Shown here piece after piece: positions 41,942 to 50,838 of a stretch of 64,000 bases of DNA (within the stretch, counting starts at the first letter, position 1; the number at the start of each line of letters is the position of its first letter). Location of the stretch: contig NZ_JARXHW010000006.1 in the NCBI RefSeq assembly GCF_031127805.1, forward strand, positions 1-64,000, in the 5' to 3' direction. The notes beneath the pieces are model-generated. The model made no database searches, was not told where the DNA came from, and saw nothing but the letters and a program-made list of their open reading frames with translations. A program made the translations under genes and the position numbers. The DNA is from Thalassobacterium maritimum (GTDB taxonomy: Bacteria > Verrucomicrobiota > Verrucomicrobiia > Opitutales > Coraliomargaritaceae).

Positions 41942-43957
41942 CTATGAGCTGCCTATCGCGGCACGCACGTAGCCTTGGTGTTGCTCGAGTTTGTGTTTGG
42001 CTGTGGCGAAATCGAGGCCAGTATGCGCCATCACAATGGCGGCCTTGATTTCGCCCTGCGCGCGCTCAAGTAATACGCCGGCTTCGTGCTCGCTGCTCAA
42101 GGCGCCGGCTTGATATACGATGCGACGAGCCCGGACCTTAAGCTTTTCGTTGGTCGCTTGCATATCGACCATATGGCCCGCATAGACCTTGCCCATGCGG
42201 ATCATGACTGTGGTGCTTAGCATGTTGAGCACGATTTTTTGCGCGGTGCCTGCCTTCATACGGGTGGAGCCTGCAATCATCTCGCTGCCGGTCGCGACTT
42301 CGATCGGATACTCGGCCCACTGACTTAATGGGGCATCGCGATTGCAAGCGATCGAAACAGTGCGTGCACCCAAAGCACGGGCGGCTTGCAGGGCTCCGAT
42401 GCAATAAGGAGTGCGCCCACTCGCCGCGATGGCGACCACCACATCATGCTGCGTCAAGGCTCGGTCACGCAAATCTTTGCCCGCTTGCGAGGCATCATCT
42501 TCGGCGCCTTCAGCGGGATAAATTAATGCGGACTCGCCACCAGCAATCACCCCTTGCACTTTTTCGTGCGACACACCGAAGGTCGGAGGACATTCCGACG
42601 CATCCAACACGCCTAAGCGCCCACTGGTTCCGGCACCCACATAGAAGAGCCGCCCACCAGCCGACAAACTGGCAAAGATGCCTTCCACTGCAGCTGCAAT
42701 ACTCTCAGCGACTGCCGAGACTGCGCTCACGGCTTCTTGATTCGTTTCTGCAATCAAACGCACGATCGCCAGCGAATCCAACATGTCGAGATCCCGCATC
42801 GCAGGGTCGCCACCTTCAGTCGCCAACGCGCCGAAATCCTCGCAACGCGTAGCTGTCGACGCGTCGGCTTCGAATGCTTCGCGACTTGTGCTGGCTTCAC
42901 GCTCAGAGTCGAAACTCTTCGAGCTGATAAAGCGATTGAAGCCCTGCGTGAATTTAGCATCAAAGCTGGCTTCAGTGGCATGCCCCTGCATGCGTAGCAA
43001 ATAGCGTGCACCACCAAAGACAGGCGGCAAACTGGGTCGTATCAAATTAATGGCTGCGGACAGCCCACAGTCTGAAAGACGCATCTCGAAGTTGTGTCTA
43101 AAGATTGCTGCCTCCCACAAGCCCCCAGCCAGCACCACGTCAACAGGCAAGCGGATATCAAAGCTTTGCTCTGCTTTTTTGACCGATTGAGCCAATAGCT
43201 CCGCTGCTGAAGATGTCACCTCTGAGATGATTTGCAACGCTACAGCATCTTGTTCACTGGCGGCGGCAATGACCCACGGTGCCAAGGCTGCAATCTGCTT
43301 TTTACCATCGCGATAGACTAGCGGAATTAAATCAAGCACGCAATCCACTGCGCAGGCGGCACAAATGCGATCGGTCAAAACTGTAGCTGGCCCCACGCCG
43401 TCGTGCGCAGCGGTGATCGCTTGCAAGGCACGCTGCCCTAGGTCGTAGCCTCCTCCGTTATCACCAATTAAGTAGCCCCAGCCCCCGACGCGAAATTCCT
43501 GTCCCTGCGCATCGATACCATAGCTCACCGTGCCCGTGCCCGCAATCAACACCAGCCCAGGTAGCTGATGAATGCCACTCCAGAGCGCAGCTACGGCGTC
43601 GTGCATCACCTGCACCCTAGCCTGAGCTCCAAAAGCTTGTGCGGTCTGCGCTTGGAAGTGCGCGTTAATCTCGGCATTGGAGCCACCGGCCAGTCCCACA
43701 AAAACAGCCTCCAATTCGGACAAAGAAGTCTGCGCACTCAAGCCAGCATAAATCCGTGCCAAGACCTGGGAAGTCTCCACATCAGAACCGTTGGGGTTCA
43801 GTGGCAGATCCAGTAAGACATGCGCCCGGACTTCTCCATTCGCCAGAAACGCCACAGCCTCGGTTTTACTGCCACCGCCATCAATGGAAACGTAGACCTC
43901 TTTTAGTTTAGCGACTGGCGTGCCCAGGACACTGCCCTCTGGATTCTTTGTATTCAT
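41942..43957 (-). CDS. murQ: Fusion of a BadF-type amino-sugar kinase and N-acetylmuramic acid 6-phosphate etherase MurQ
   Basis: This is a 671-residue two-domain protein. Residues 20-330 are a BadF/BadG-type sugar kinase (VSIDGGGSKTEAV phosphate loop at 23-35; LIAGTGTVSYGID; GGWGYLIGDNGGGYDLGQRA), as in GlcNAc and MurNAc kinases. Residues 370-671 are MurQ: a SIS domain with GAGTSGRLGVLDASECPP, AASGRTPYCIGAL and the family block GSTRMKAGTAQKIVLNMLS. The kinase would make MurNAc-6-phosphate and the etherase would split it to GlcNAc-6-phosphate and D-lactate, recycling peptidoglycan. The two activities on one chain would channel the intermediate. It converges with the amino-sugar activation genes. 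Confidence 0.92.
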   Translation of the reverse strand: MNTKNPEGSVLGTPVAKLKEVYVSIDGGGSKTEAVAFLANGEVRAHVLLDLPLNPNGSDVETSQVLARIYAGLSAQTSLSELEAVFVGLAGGSNAEINAHFQAQTAQAFGAQARVQVMHDAVAALWSGIHQLPGLVLIAGTGTVSYGIDAQGQEFRVGGWGYLIGDNGGGYDLGQRALQAITAAHDGVGPATVLTDRICAACAVDCVLDLIPLVYRDGKKQIAALAPWVIAAASEQDAVALQIISEVTSSAAELLAQSVKKAEQSFDIRLPVDVVLAGGLWEAAIFRHNFEMRLSDCGLSAAINLIRPSLPPVFGGARYLLRMQGHATEASFDAKFTQGFNRFISSKSFDSEREASTSREAFEADASTATRCEDFGALATEGGDPAMRDLDMLDSLAIVRLIAETNQEAVSAVSAVAESIAAAVEGIFASLSAGGRLFYVGAGTSGRLGVLDASECPPTFGVSHEKVQGVIAGGESALIYPAEGAEDDASQAGKDLRDRALTQHDVVVAIAASGRTPYCIGALQAARALGARTVSIACNRDAPLSQWAEYPIEVATGSEMIAGSTRMKAGTAQKIVLNMLSTTVMIRMGKVYAGHMVDMQATNEKLKVRARRIVYQAGALSSEHEAGVLLERAQGEIKAAIVMAHTGLDFATAKHKLEQHQGYVRAAIGSS

Positions 43958-44032
43958 TTTTTAAGGACTTTCGATTGCTCTATAAGATAGCTAGCAAGGA
44001 CTCTCATTGAGCACCAGCTGTTTATTAGACAT

Positions 44033-44063
44033 AAAAAAAGCTTCACGCACGATACGTGAAGCT
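44033..44063 (-). terminator. Rho-independent terminator of the HU-like gene
   Basis: A perfect 9-bp stem (AGCTTCACG with CGTGAAGCT) with a 7-nt loop is followed on the minus strand by seven T (positions 44038 to 44032). It lies 23 bp downstream of the HU-like stop. Confidence 0.9.
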
Positions 44064-44086
44064 CAGGAACATCGCGCGAGCGATGT

Positions 44087-44410
44087 TTAAAGTTTTGCAG
44101 CAATCGAAGGTGAGGCCTTGAAGGAAATCTTCTTTTTAGCTTTCACATTGACTGAAGAACCGTCGAGGGGGTTACGGCCCTTGCGAGGTGCCGATGCACC
44201 CAAGTAGAAATTACCAACGCCAGGAAGCGGAGCCACTACAGCAGGCTTTACGGATGCTTCGCCACGCTTCGGTTTCTTCACAGCCTTAGCCGCTTTTTTG
44301 AGAGCTTTTAAGTAAACGGCGCCCACAGCATCCAAGGTGCGTGTTGCCTCTGCTTTACTTTCCAGACCGAGCTCCTTTTGGAGCGCTTCAACGAGTTCAA
44401 TCTTTGACAT
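44087..44410 (-). CDS. HU-family DNA-binding protein
   Basis: This is a 107-residue basic protein. The start at 44410 gives MSKIELVEALQKELGLESKA, the HU-like helix pair; the frame is open further upstream but the added part is unlike HU. The C-terminal block VGNFYLGASAPRKGRNPLDG matches the DNA-binding arm of HU, including the RxGRNP turn. An Ala/Lys/Pro-rich insert (KKAAKAVKKPKRGEASVKP) lies in the middle and is longer than in classical HU. It should compact or bend DNA. Confidence 0.87.
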   Translation of the reverse strand: MSKIELVEALQKELGLESKAEATRTLDAVGAVYLKALKKAAKAVKKPKRGEASVKPAVVAPLPGVGNFYLGASAPRKGRNPLDGSSVNVKAKKKISFKASPSIAAKL

Positions 44411-44530
44411 ATATTTATTCTGTTTTGGGTTTAAGGTCACCACAGCGGCGGTAACAGCAGAACTCAAGATAAGCATATCTCATTAAAAAACCAAGCATTT
44501 ATGACATTTCTGTGTCACTGCAGGTTTTTA

Positions 44531-45877
44531 TCAAATGGTAGCTAGCACCCCACTACTATCCCCGAAGCGCTCCACTGGCTTGCCTGCTTTTTCCAGCATC
44601 GTACAATAAAGGTTACACATGGGCTCGTTCTTATAGCTCAAATGCCGACCACCAGGAATGGCGCCCCCCGCTAAAACCACCGGCAAATTGTCATGGTTGT
44701 GGCGATTACCATCCCCGATACCGCCGCCATACACCAGCATACAACTGTCAATCAAGTTGCGACCTTGTCCGTCTTGAGTTTTCGATAACTTATCTAAAAA
44801 GCGCGCAAAGGCTTGCAGATAAAACTCGTCGATACGTTTCAAGGATTCGATTTTTTGCGGATCTCCCTTGTGGTGCGACAATTGATGATGTCCGGAACGT
44901 ATGTCCAACTCGGGAAAGGCACGCGCGGAACCGTCGTGCGCTTGCAGGAAAGTAATCACACGCGTGGAATCGGTGCGAAAAGCCAAGAGCATCAAATCAT
45001 ACATGGTGTCTAGGTATTCCCGATAGGACGCAGGAATCCCGCCCGGCAATTCAAAGTCGAGGGGCATCTCATTGGCTTCGAAGTGAGTGTTTTGCAAACG
45101 CCGCTCCACCGTGCGCAAGGAAGTGAAATACTCCTCCAATTGCTCACGATCTTCGGAGCTAATTTTACGGTTCAAACGTGCGGTATCCGCACGCAGGGTA
45201 TCAAGTACGCTTTTCTGGCGCGTCATGCGCTGCTCCATCAATGCGAGTTCACGTGGATCACTCGCGCCATAGAGTTGCTTAAAAATTGCGCGCGGATTCA
45301 CCTGCGGCGGCAGCGGCGTATGTGCATTTTGCCAGGAGAAGTTATATTGATAGGCGCAACTATAGCCGCTGTCACACACACCGCTGCGGCGATAGTGGCT
45401 CGCCGAAAATTCCAATGAGCGAAAACGACTGCCGGGGCTGAGATGGTCCGCGGCCACTTGATCAAACGAGCGACCTAAATAGATATCTGCCCCGCCGGTT
45501 TTCTTCGCCTGCGCGCCGGTCAAAAAAGTCGCGGTGGCCCGCGCATGATCCCCAGGACCATCACCGTTGCCATTGGCATTGCGATGCTCCAGGCCGCTAA
45601 TCACATTTACGTAGCGTCGATAAGGGGACAATGGCTCCAGGGTTCGCGAAAGGGAGCCAGTTAGGCGTCCCACTGCGCCGGGGTTCCAGTTTTCCTGGAT
45701 CACGCCATTGGGATGATAGATGAATGCCATGCGCGTGGGCGCGTGAGCGCCGGCAGTCGCCGCGGCTTGCAAGCGTGTCGGCACGAGTGATTGCAAAAAC
45801 GGCAATGCCACTAAGGCACCGGCACCACGTAAAAAAGCACGACGTGAAAGAGAAGCTGGGCGATCGGGCGTATTCAT
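44531..45877 (-). CDS. DUF1552 family exported protein with Tat-type signal
   Basis: This is a 448-residue protein. The ATG at 45877 gives a twin-arginine leader (LSRRAFLRGAGALVALPFL). The frame is open to 45937 but would overlap the upstream gene. Typical blocks are MAFIYHPNGV, SRTLEPLSPYR, GDHARATATFLTG and the C-terminal GGIGDGNRHNHDNLPVVLAG. It follows the DUF1592 cytochrome gene by 7 bp. Such pairs abound in Planctomycetes and Verrucomicrobia; their biochemical role is not known, though a redox function at the cell envelope is suggested by the haem motif of the partner. Confidence 0.9.
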   Translation of the reverse strand: MNTPDRPASLSRRAFLRGAGALVALPFLQSLVPTRLQAAATAGAHAPTRMAFIYHPNGVIQENWNPGAVGRLTGSLSRTLEPLSPYRRYVNVISGLEHRNANGNGDGPGDHARATATFLTGAQAKKTGGADIYLGRSFDQVAADHLSPGSRFRSLEFSASHYRRSGVCDSGYSCAYQYNFSWQNAHTPLPPQVNPRAIFKQLYGASDPRELALMEQRMTRQKSVLDTLRADTARLNRKISSEDREQLEEYFTSLRTVERRLQNTHFEANEMPLDFELPGGIPASYREYLDTMYDLMLLAFRTDSTRVITFLQAHDGSARAFPELDIRSGHHQLSHHKGDPQKIESLKRIDEFYLQAFARFLDKLSKTQDGQGRNLIDSCMLVYGGGIGDGNRHNHDNLPVVLAGGAIPGGRHLSYKNEPMCNLYCTMLEKAGKPVERFGDSSGVLATI

Positions 45878-45884
45878 AAAAAGA

Positions 45885-48173
45885 TCAAGGGGCGTGATGA
45901 CTAATTGAAAGCATATTCCTATTGGGGAGCGGTGCAAATTCTTTTACCACGGCTTGCACCAGTGCAGAAAACCGAAAGTCTTGCGCAGCAGTGGCGTCGG
46001 CAATACGTTGCAGAGCGGCGTCGTCTCGCCAATCGAGCCCACGGCCCGCGGCATAGATCGCGAGTTTACCAGCCACATTGCGCACGAAATCGCCGCTACG
46101 TTGCTGCTCAAAATACTGCGCCAGCTCGATTGGACTGGCGATGCGCGCACCATCGAAGAGCGTCTCCTCCGTCAGTTCTTTGCGCTCCTTCGGCGAGCGC
46201 AAGCGCCCGACTCCATCGAAATGCTCCAAGGCCAAACCGAAGGGGTCCATAATGTCGTGGCAAGAGGCGCAGTTCGGGTTCGCACGGTGCTGAGCTAAGC
46301 TGACACGCAGATCACTTGGATCGGGGCGCCCCTCAGTGTTGGGCAGAGAGGGAATGTTGTCTGGCGGTGGAGGAGGCGCAAGTCCGATCAAGTTTTCTAA
46401 GATCCACTGACCACGCAAGACTGGGCTGGTATGATTGGGATACGAGCTCACAGTCAACACGCCCCCCTGCGCCCAGACACCTCGCCGTGGCGTATCCGCC
46501 AAAGAGACCTTGCGGAAGTCAGCTCCGCGCACGCCAGAGATTCCGTAATGCTCCGCCAGCAATTGATTTGCAAAGGTATAGTCAGCATTGAGAAAATCCA
46601 ATACGGGGCGGTCGTGTTCTAAGACATACATAAAAAACTGCTCCGTCTCTTCGCGCATGGCCTGCAATAATTTTCGGTTCGCATTTTTATAAATGCTTAG
46701 ATCTGGCTGATGCACTTCCAAGTCTCGAATACGCCACCACTGCCCAGCAAAGTTCTGCGCGAGTGCAATCGCTTTCGGGTCCGCCAGCATGCGCGTCACT
46801 TCGCTCGCTAGGTTTTCGTGTAGCTGACGTCGCAGGGCGAGCTCAAAGAGTCGATCGTCGGGCATCGAACTCCACAGGAAATAAGAGAGCCAACTGGCCA
46901 ACGCAAAGCTGTCCTCACGCATCGAATCGACCTGCCCTTCAAAGCGAAAGAGAAACGAGGGCGAGCTCAGTACGGCATCGATGACGGCGTAAAGCCCATT
47001 GCGCACATCTCTACTTTCGCGGTTGCCACCATCATTGGCTTGAAAGACGCGCCACAATGCGTCGACTTCTTCTAGTAGAGCCGGACGTCGGTAGGCTCGG
47101 CTGGCAAAGCGATGTATGCCATCGCGCATTTTTTGCCGACTCAGACGCTCGGGCTGTGAGCCAAAATGACGATCCAAAAAGAGGCTCTGCAAGTCCTCAC
47201 TCGATTGCTCCGGCCCCAGCAGTCGGACATGGTGAAAAATTAAATTACGGTCCAGCTTCCCCGTGGCATCCTGCTGATAATAATCGTTTAAGAAACGTAA
47301 TTCCAATAAATGCTCCCCCGCATGCTGGATTGAGATCGACTGCTCAAATACCTCAGGTGCATCGCCCTTAGCCGCACTCACTTCGTATTCAGCCACGGCT
47401 TGGCCGTCTAAATAAAATGCTGCTCGCGCCTTTTCCGAACCCGCCTGCTCGGCACTCAATGCAAATTGCAAGTCATAGCGGCCATTTGCAGGGAAGAAGA
47501 CGCGTTGCTTCACGGCATGCCGCGCGCCATTGGCAACGATCACACGCGAGCTTCCACGGTTATGCCCGCCCGTCCACTCTCCTGCACCCAGTTGCCACTC
47601 TTGCTGGGGCCAGCGCTGCGGTACCGCCACCCCGGCCACGCTAGCCGCCACATCAAAATAGCGCTCCATTAAAAGCGGGGAAACCGTCAGCGCCGCCGCA
47701 ATATTATCAAAGCCATAGCCGGCATCGTCCGCGGGTAAAGCACTCGCCCAGTCGCCCTCAATGAAAAAGAGATCGTTTAAGCTGTTATTGAACTCCACTC
47801 GATTTAAACGCCGTAGCGAAGCTGAGGTCGGCTGATAGTCCGCCGCCAGTAGCACCAGCTCACTCTCAATCTTACGCACGAGTTGCTGACGTGCTTCCTG
47901 AGGCATCTCTCTGCCATCCGGATGCGGCATATAGTGCGTACGCAACGCATGCGCCACCTCGGCCCAACGCTCCGGTTGCGCCACGAGGTCGGCTCGTGGG
48001 TCGATATTAATTAAGTCCAGCCCCGCATCGGTGGAAAAGCCACCGTGGCACTCATAGCAATACAGATTTAACGCTCGGTCGGTGGCCTCCCATGTCAGTA
48101 GTGCCTGCTCGGCCTTACAATCAATGGCTAACAGCCAAAGTAAACCGATGAGGAGATAGTTGGGGTGTAACAT
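45885..48173 (-). CDS. DUF1592/DUF1588/DUF1595-type cytochrome-like exported protein
   Basis: This is a 762-residue exported protein. The ATG at 48173 gives a signal peptide (MLHPNYLLIGLLWLLAIDC); the open frame to 48215 is less signal-like. A haem-binding C39-Y-E-C42-H43 lies at the N-terminus (planctomycete cytochrome c domain). Domains in order appear to be DUF1587 (LRRLNRVEFNNSLNDLF), a carbohydrate-binding-like DUF1595 region, DUF1592, DUF1588 (RGVWAQGGVLTVSSYPNHTS) and DUF1585 (CASCHDIMDPFGLALE, with a second CxxCH). It forms a two-gene unit with DUF1552. Confidence 0.9.
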   Translation of the reverse strand: MLHPNYLLIGLLWLLAIDCKAEQALLTWEATDRALNLYCYECHGGFSTDAGLDLINIDPRADLVAQPERWAEVAHALRTHYMPHPDGREMPQEARQQLVRKIESELVLLAADYQPTSASLRRLNRVEFNNSLNDLFFIEGDWASALPADDAGYGFDNIAAALTVSPLLMERYFDVAASVAGVAVPQRWPQQEWQLGAGEWTGGHNRGSSRVIVANGARHAVKQRVFFPANGRYDLQFALSAEQAGSEKARAAFYLDGQAVAEYEVSAAKGDAPEVFEQSISIQHAGEHLLELRFLNDYYQQDATGKLDRNLIFHHVRLLGPEQSSEDLQSLFLDRHFGSQPERLSRQKMRDGIHRFASRAYRRPALLEEVDALWRVFQANDGGNRESRDVRNGLYAVIDAVLSSPSFLFRFEGQVDSMREDSFALASWLSYFLWSSMPDDRLFELALRRQLHENLASEVTRMLADPKAIALAQNFAGQWWRIRDLEVHQPDLSIYKNANRKLLQAMREETEQFFMYVLEHDRPVLDFLNADYTFANQLLAEHYGISGVRGADFRKVSLADTPRRGVWAQGGVLTVSSYPNHTSPVLRGQWILENLIGLAPPPPPDNIPSLPNTEGRPDPSDLRVSLAQHRANPNCASCHDIMDPFGLALEHFDGVGRLRSPKERKELTEETLFDGARIASPIELAQYFEQQRSGDFVRNVAGKLAIYAAGRGLDWRDDAALQRIADATAAQDFRFSALVQAVVKEFAPLPNRNMLSISHHAP

Positions 48174-48261
48174 CTGAAGTAAAATAGCAGAGCTCCCCAA
48201 CACAACGAAGTACAAAAAATGGTCTTACAGAGTGCAAAACTGAAAATAATAAGCATTTTTC

Positions 48262-49320
48262 ATGCTAGATTCACAAATCCGCTTGCGGAAATTGAATTTT
48301 ACGCATTTGATGCGCCGAGTGAGTCACATAAAACACATATTCAATGAGCTACACTTTAAACTCGTGCGAATCATCGCCGAGGGGGGCATGGGCATTGTTT
48401 ATGAAGCAGAGCAAAAAGGCGCAGGCAAGTTTGTAAAGCGTGTGGCCGTTAAATTGATTCGCGAAGAGTATTCCAAGATCGAAGAGTTTCGCAGTAATTT
48501 TGTGGGCGAAGCGCGTCTAGTGGCAGACTTAATTCACACAAATATTGTACAGACCTATCATCTAGGCGAAATTAGTGGTCAGTATTTTATGACGATGGAG
48601 TATGTCGATGGCATTACGCTGGAAGACTTCATCATGCGCCATCGCGACACCAAGCAACTGGTGCCCACTGATCTGGCTGCATTTATTGTATCACGCATCT
48701 GCCGCGGGCTCTCCCATGCTCACCAGCGCTGTGACAAGTCAGGGCGCAACCTCGGCATCGTACACCGCGACGTCAACCCGCGCAACATCATGCTAGCGCG
48801 CGAGGGCGACGTCAAACTCACCGATTTCGGAATCGCGAAGGCCTTCGACTTGATGTATAACGAAGAAGGCGAAGTCATCGCGGGCAAAGATGAATACCTC
48901 TCGCCCGAACAAGCCCGCCGCGAAGTGACGGATGCACGTGCCGACCTGTTTAGCTGTGCGATCTTACTTTCCGAACTCTTGCTGGGCGAAAACATTTTCG
49001 AAGCCAATCGCGAGGAGGCGACTCGCAAGAACATACTGGAACTCAGCATTCCAGACTTCACAGATTTACGACCAGAGATTGACCCGCGCTTGGATGACAT
49101 TCTCCAGCGCGCCTTCAAACGTAACCGCGACAAGCGCTATCAAAGCGCTCAAGCGATGCTTACCGCTCTAGAAATGTTTTTATATGGCGACGGCTACGGC
49201 CCCACAAACGAAAAGCTGGCCGCCTACATGCTGGACCTCTTCGAGGAGGGCGGCGAAAACGCAGCCGAAAGGTGGAACAAAGGTCTTACCCCCGGCCTAG
49301 AACAAAACGAATCTGATTAA
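48262..49320 (+). CDS. Serine/threonine protein kinase
   Basis: This is a 352-residue cytosolic kinase without membrane segment or sensor domain. The glycine loop is IIAEGGMGIVYEA, the ATP-binding lysine lies in RVAVKLI, the catalytic loop HRDVNPRN is at residues 168-175 and the metal motif DFGIAKA follows. The activation segment ends in DEYLSPEQA. HRD is followed by VN instead of the usual LK, as in some bacterial kinases. It starts 90 bp from the divergent cytochrome gene and ends 20 bp before rpoN, so the two are likely co-transcribed. The start could also be the ATG at 48310. Confidence 0.9.
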   Translation: MLDSQIRLRKLNFTHLMRRVSHIKHIFNELHFKLVRIIAEGGMGIVYEAEQKGAGKFVKRVAVKLIREEYSKIEEFRSNFVGEARLVADLIHTNIVQTYHLGEISGQYFMTMEYVDGITLEDFIMRHRDTKQLVPTDLAAFIVSRICRGLSHAHQRCDKSGRNLGIVHRDVNPRNIMLAREGDVKLTDFGIAKAFDLMYNEEGEVIAGKDEYLSPEQARREVTDARADLFSCAILLSELLLGENIFEANREEATRKNILELSIPDFTDLRPEIDPRLDDILQRAFKRNRDKRYQSAQAMLTALEMFLYGDGYGPTNEKLAAYMLDLFEEGGENAAERWNKGLTPGLEQNESD

Positions 49321-49340
49321 CGCAATCGAACGCTCTCACT

Positions 49341-50789
49341 ATGAGTACACAGGGGTTTCAACAAGTACAGAAGCAGACACAATCACTCGTTTTAGCGCCA
49401 CAATTGCGCAATTCGCTGAAGATTCTGCAGGCTCCGGCGGTTGAACTGCGCACCTCCATCCTAGAGGAATTGCAGGCCAACCCTTTGTTGGAAGAATTGC
49501 CCATCGATAGCATTAGTGTCGAGGAGCACAAAGAGTCGCCCAACGAAAACGAGCCCGAAGCCAACGTCGAACTCGACTTCAATGCGGAGGATTTCAGTGC
49601 GCTTGAAAAAATGAGCGATGAAATGCGCGAACATTACGCGCAAGAAAACACGGGGCAATCGCACACTTCAGAAGACGATGAACGTCGTGACTTTTTCTTA
49701 AATTCACTGACTGAAAACGTCTCACTCCAGCAGCACTTAATTGAACAAGCCGAACTCACTGATTGCAGTGAACAAGAGCTTGAGGCCCTACTCTACCTGA
49801 TCGGTAGCTTAGATGACAGCGGCTACTTAACGGAAACCATTTCCAACGTCGCGCTAACTGCACGCATACCTTATGGTGTGGTCACTAGCGCAGCGGCCAC
49901 ACTCAAGACATTCGACCCTCCCGGCATCGGCACCGAGAACTTAGAAGATTGCTTAGCCACGCAACTGGAGCTGCGTGGCCGCGGCGACTCCCTTGCGGCC
50001 AAAATCTTGCGCGAACACTTTGACTTATTGGTACGTCGACGCGTGCCCGAACTCAAACGCAAGACAGGCGCCAGCCCTGAAGACATACAAGATGCGATCG
50101 AAGAAATTTCCACGCTAGAACCCGCACCGGGCAAACGCTTCAGCCCCGATAGTAATAGCGTGATCCAGCCCGACGTCAGTGTATTTCAGGATGAATATGA
50201 CGAGTGGCAAGTGGTCCTCAACAGTGATTATATCCCCCGCCTACGCATCAGCAGCACCTACAAGGACATGCTAGCCAAAGGCACACTGAGCAAGCAGGAG
50301 AAAGAGTTTATGCTCGAGCGTATGCGCTCTGGCAAGTTCTTGATTAATTCGATCGAGCAACGCCAACAAACCATTGAGCGCATCACGCGTGAGATCCTAA
50401 AATTTCAAAATGAGTTCTTCGAAGTCGGTGTTTCCAAACTACGACCGCTCACAATGAATACCATCGCAGAAACCGTCGGCGTGCACGAGACGACAGTTAG
50501 TCGTGCGATTGCCAACAAGTACATCCGCACGCCGCATGGGGTCTTTGCTTTCAAGTATTTCTTCACACCAGGCTACAAAGCAGGCAATGGCGAGTCGGTC
50601 TCGAATAAAACGATTAAAGACATGATTGCTCAAATCATCGAAGAGGAGCCGCCCGCCAAACCATTGAGTGACCAGAAGATCGTCGAGCAGTTGAAGGCAA
50701 AAGATATTAAAATCGCCCGCCGCACGGTGGCAAAATACCGCGAAGAGTTAGGCATTTTACCCACGAATTTGCGTCGTCGCTACGATTAA
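49341..50789 (+). CDS. rpoN: RNA polymerase sigma-54 factor RpoN
   Basis: This is a 482-residue protein with all three parts of sigma-54. The N-terminal region I is glutamine-rich (QVQKQTQSLVLAPQLRNSLK), region II is acidic (residues 55-120), the core-binding domain spans about 125-320, a helix-turn-helix is TMNTIAETVGVHETTVSRAI, and the RpoN box ARRTVAKYRE is at residues 459-468. It directs RNA polymerase to -24/-12 promoters and needs an AAA+ activator; none is encoded here. It follows a Ser/Thr kinase gene by 20 bp. Confidence 0.96.
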   Translation: MSTQGFQQVQKQTQSLVLAPQLRNSLKILQAPAVELRTSILEELQANPLLEELPIDSISVEEHKESPNENEPEANVELDFNAEDFSALEKMSDEMREHYAQENTGQSHTSEDDERRDFFLNSLTENVSLQQHLIEQAELTDCSEQELEALLYLIGSLDDSGYLTETISNVALTARIPYGVVTSAAATLKTFDPPGIGTENLEDCLATQLELRGRGDSLAAKILREHFDLLVRRRVPELKRKTGASPEDIQDAIEEISTLEPAPGKRFSPDSNSVIQPDVSVFQDEYDEWQVVLNSDYIPRLRISSTYKDMLAKGTLSKQEKEFMLERMRSGKFLINSIEQRQQTIERITREILKFQNEFFEVGVSKLRPLTMNTIAETVGVHETTVSRAIANKYIRTPHGVFAFKYFFTPGYKAGNGESVSNKTIKDMIAQIIEEEPPAKPLSDQKIVEQLKAKDIKIARRTVAKYREELGILPTNLRRRYD

Positions 50790-50819
50790 GCTTCTGTAGT
50801 TTTCGCTTTAAGCAGAAGC
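50790..50819. terminator. Possible bidirectional terminator between rpoN and the HemW-like gene
   Basis: A 7-bp stem (GCTTCTG with CAGAAGC) encloses a 16-nt loop between two convergent genes. There is no T run on the plus strand after it. It is a weak candidate. Confidence 0.3.
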
Positions 50820-50838
50820 CTGTTGCCGACACTTCCAC

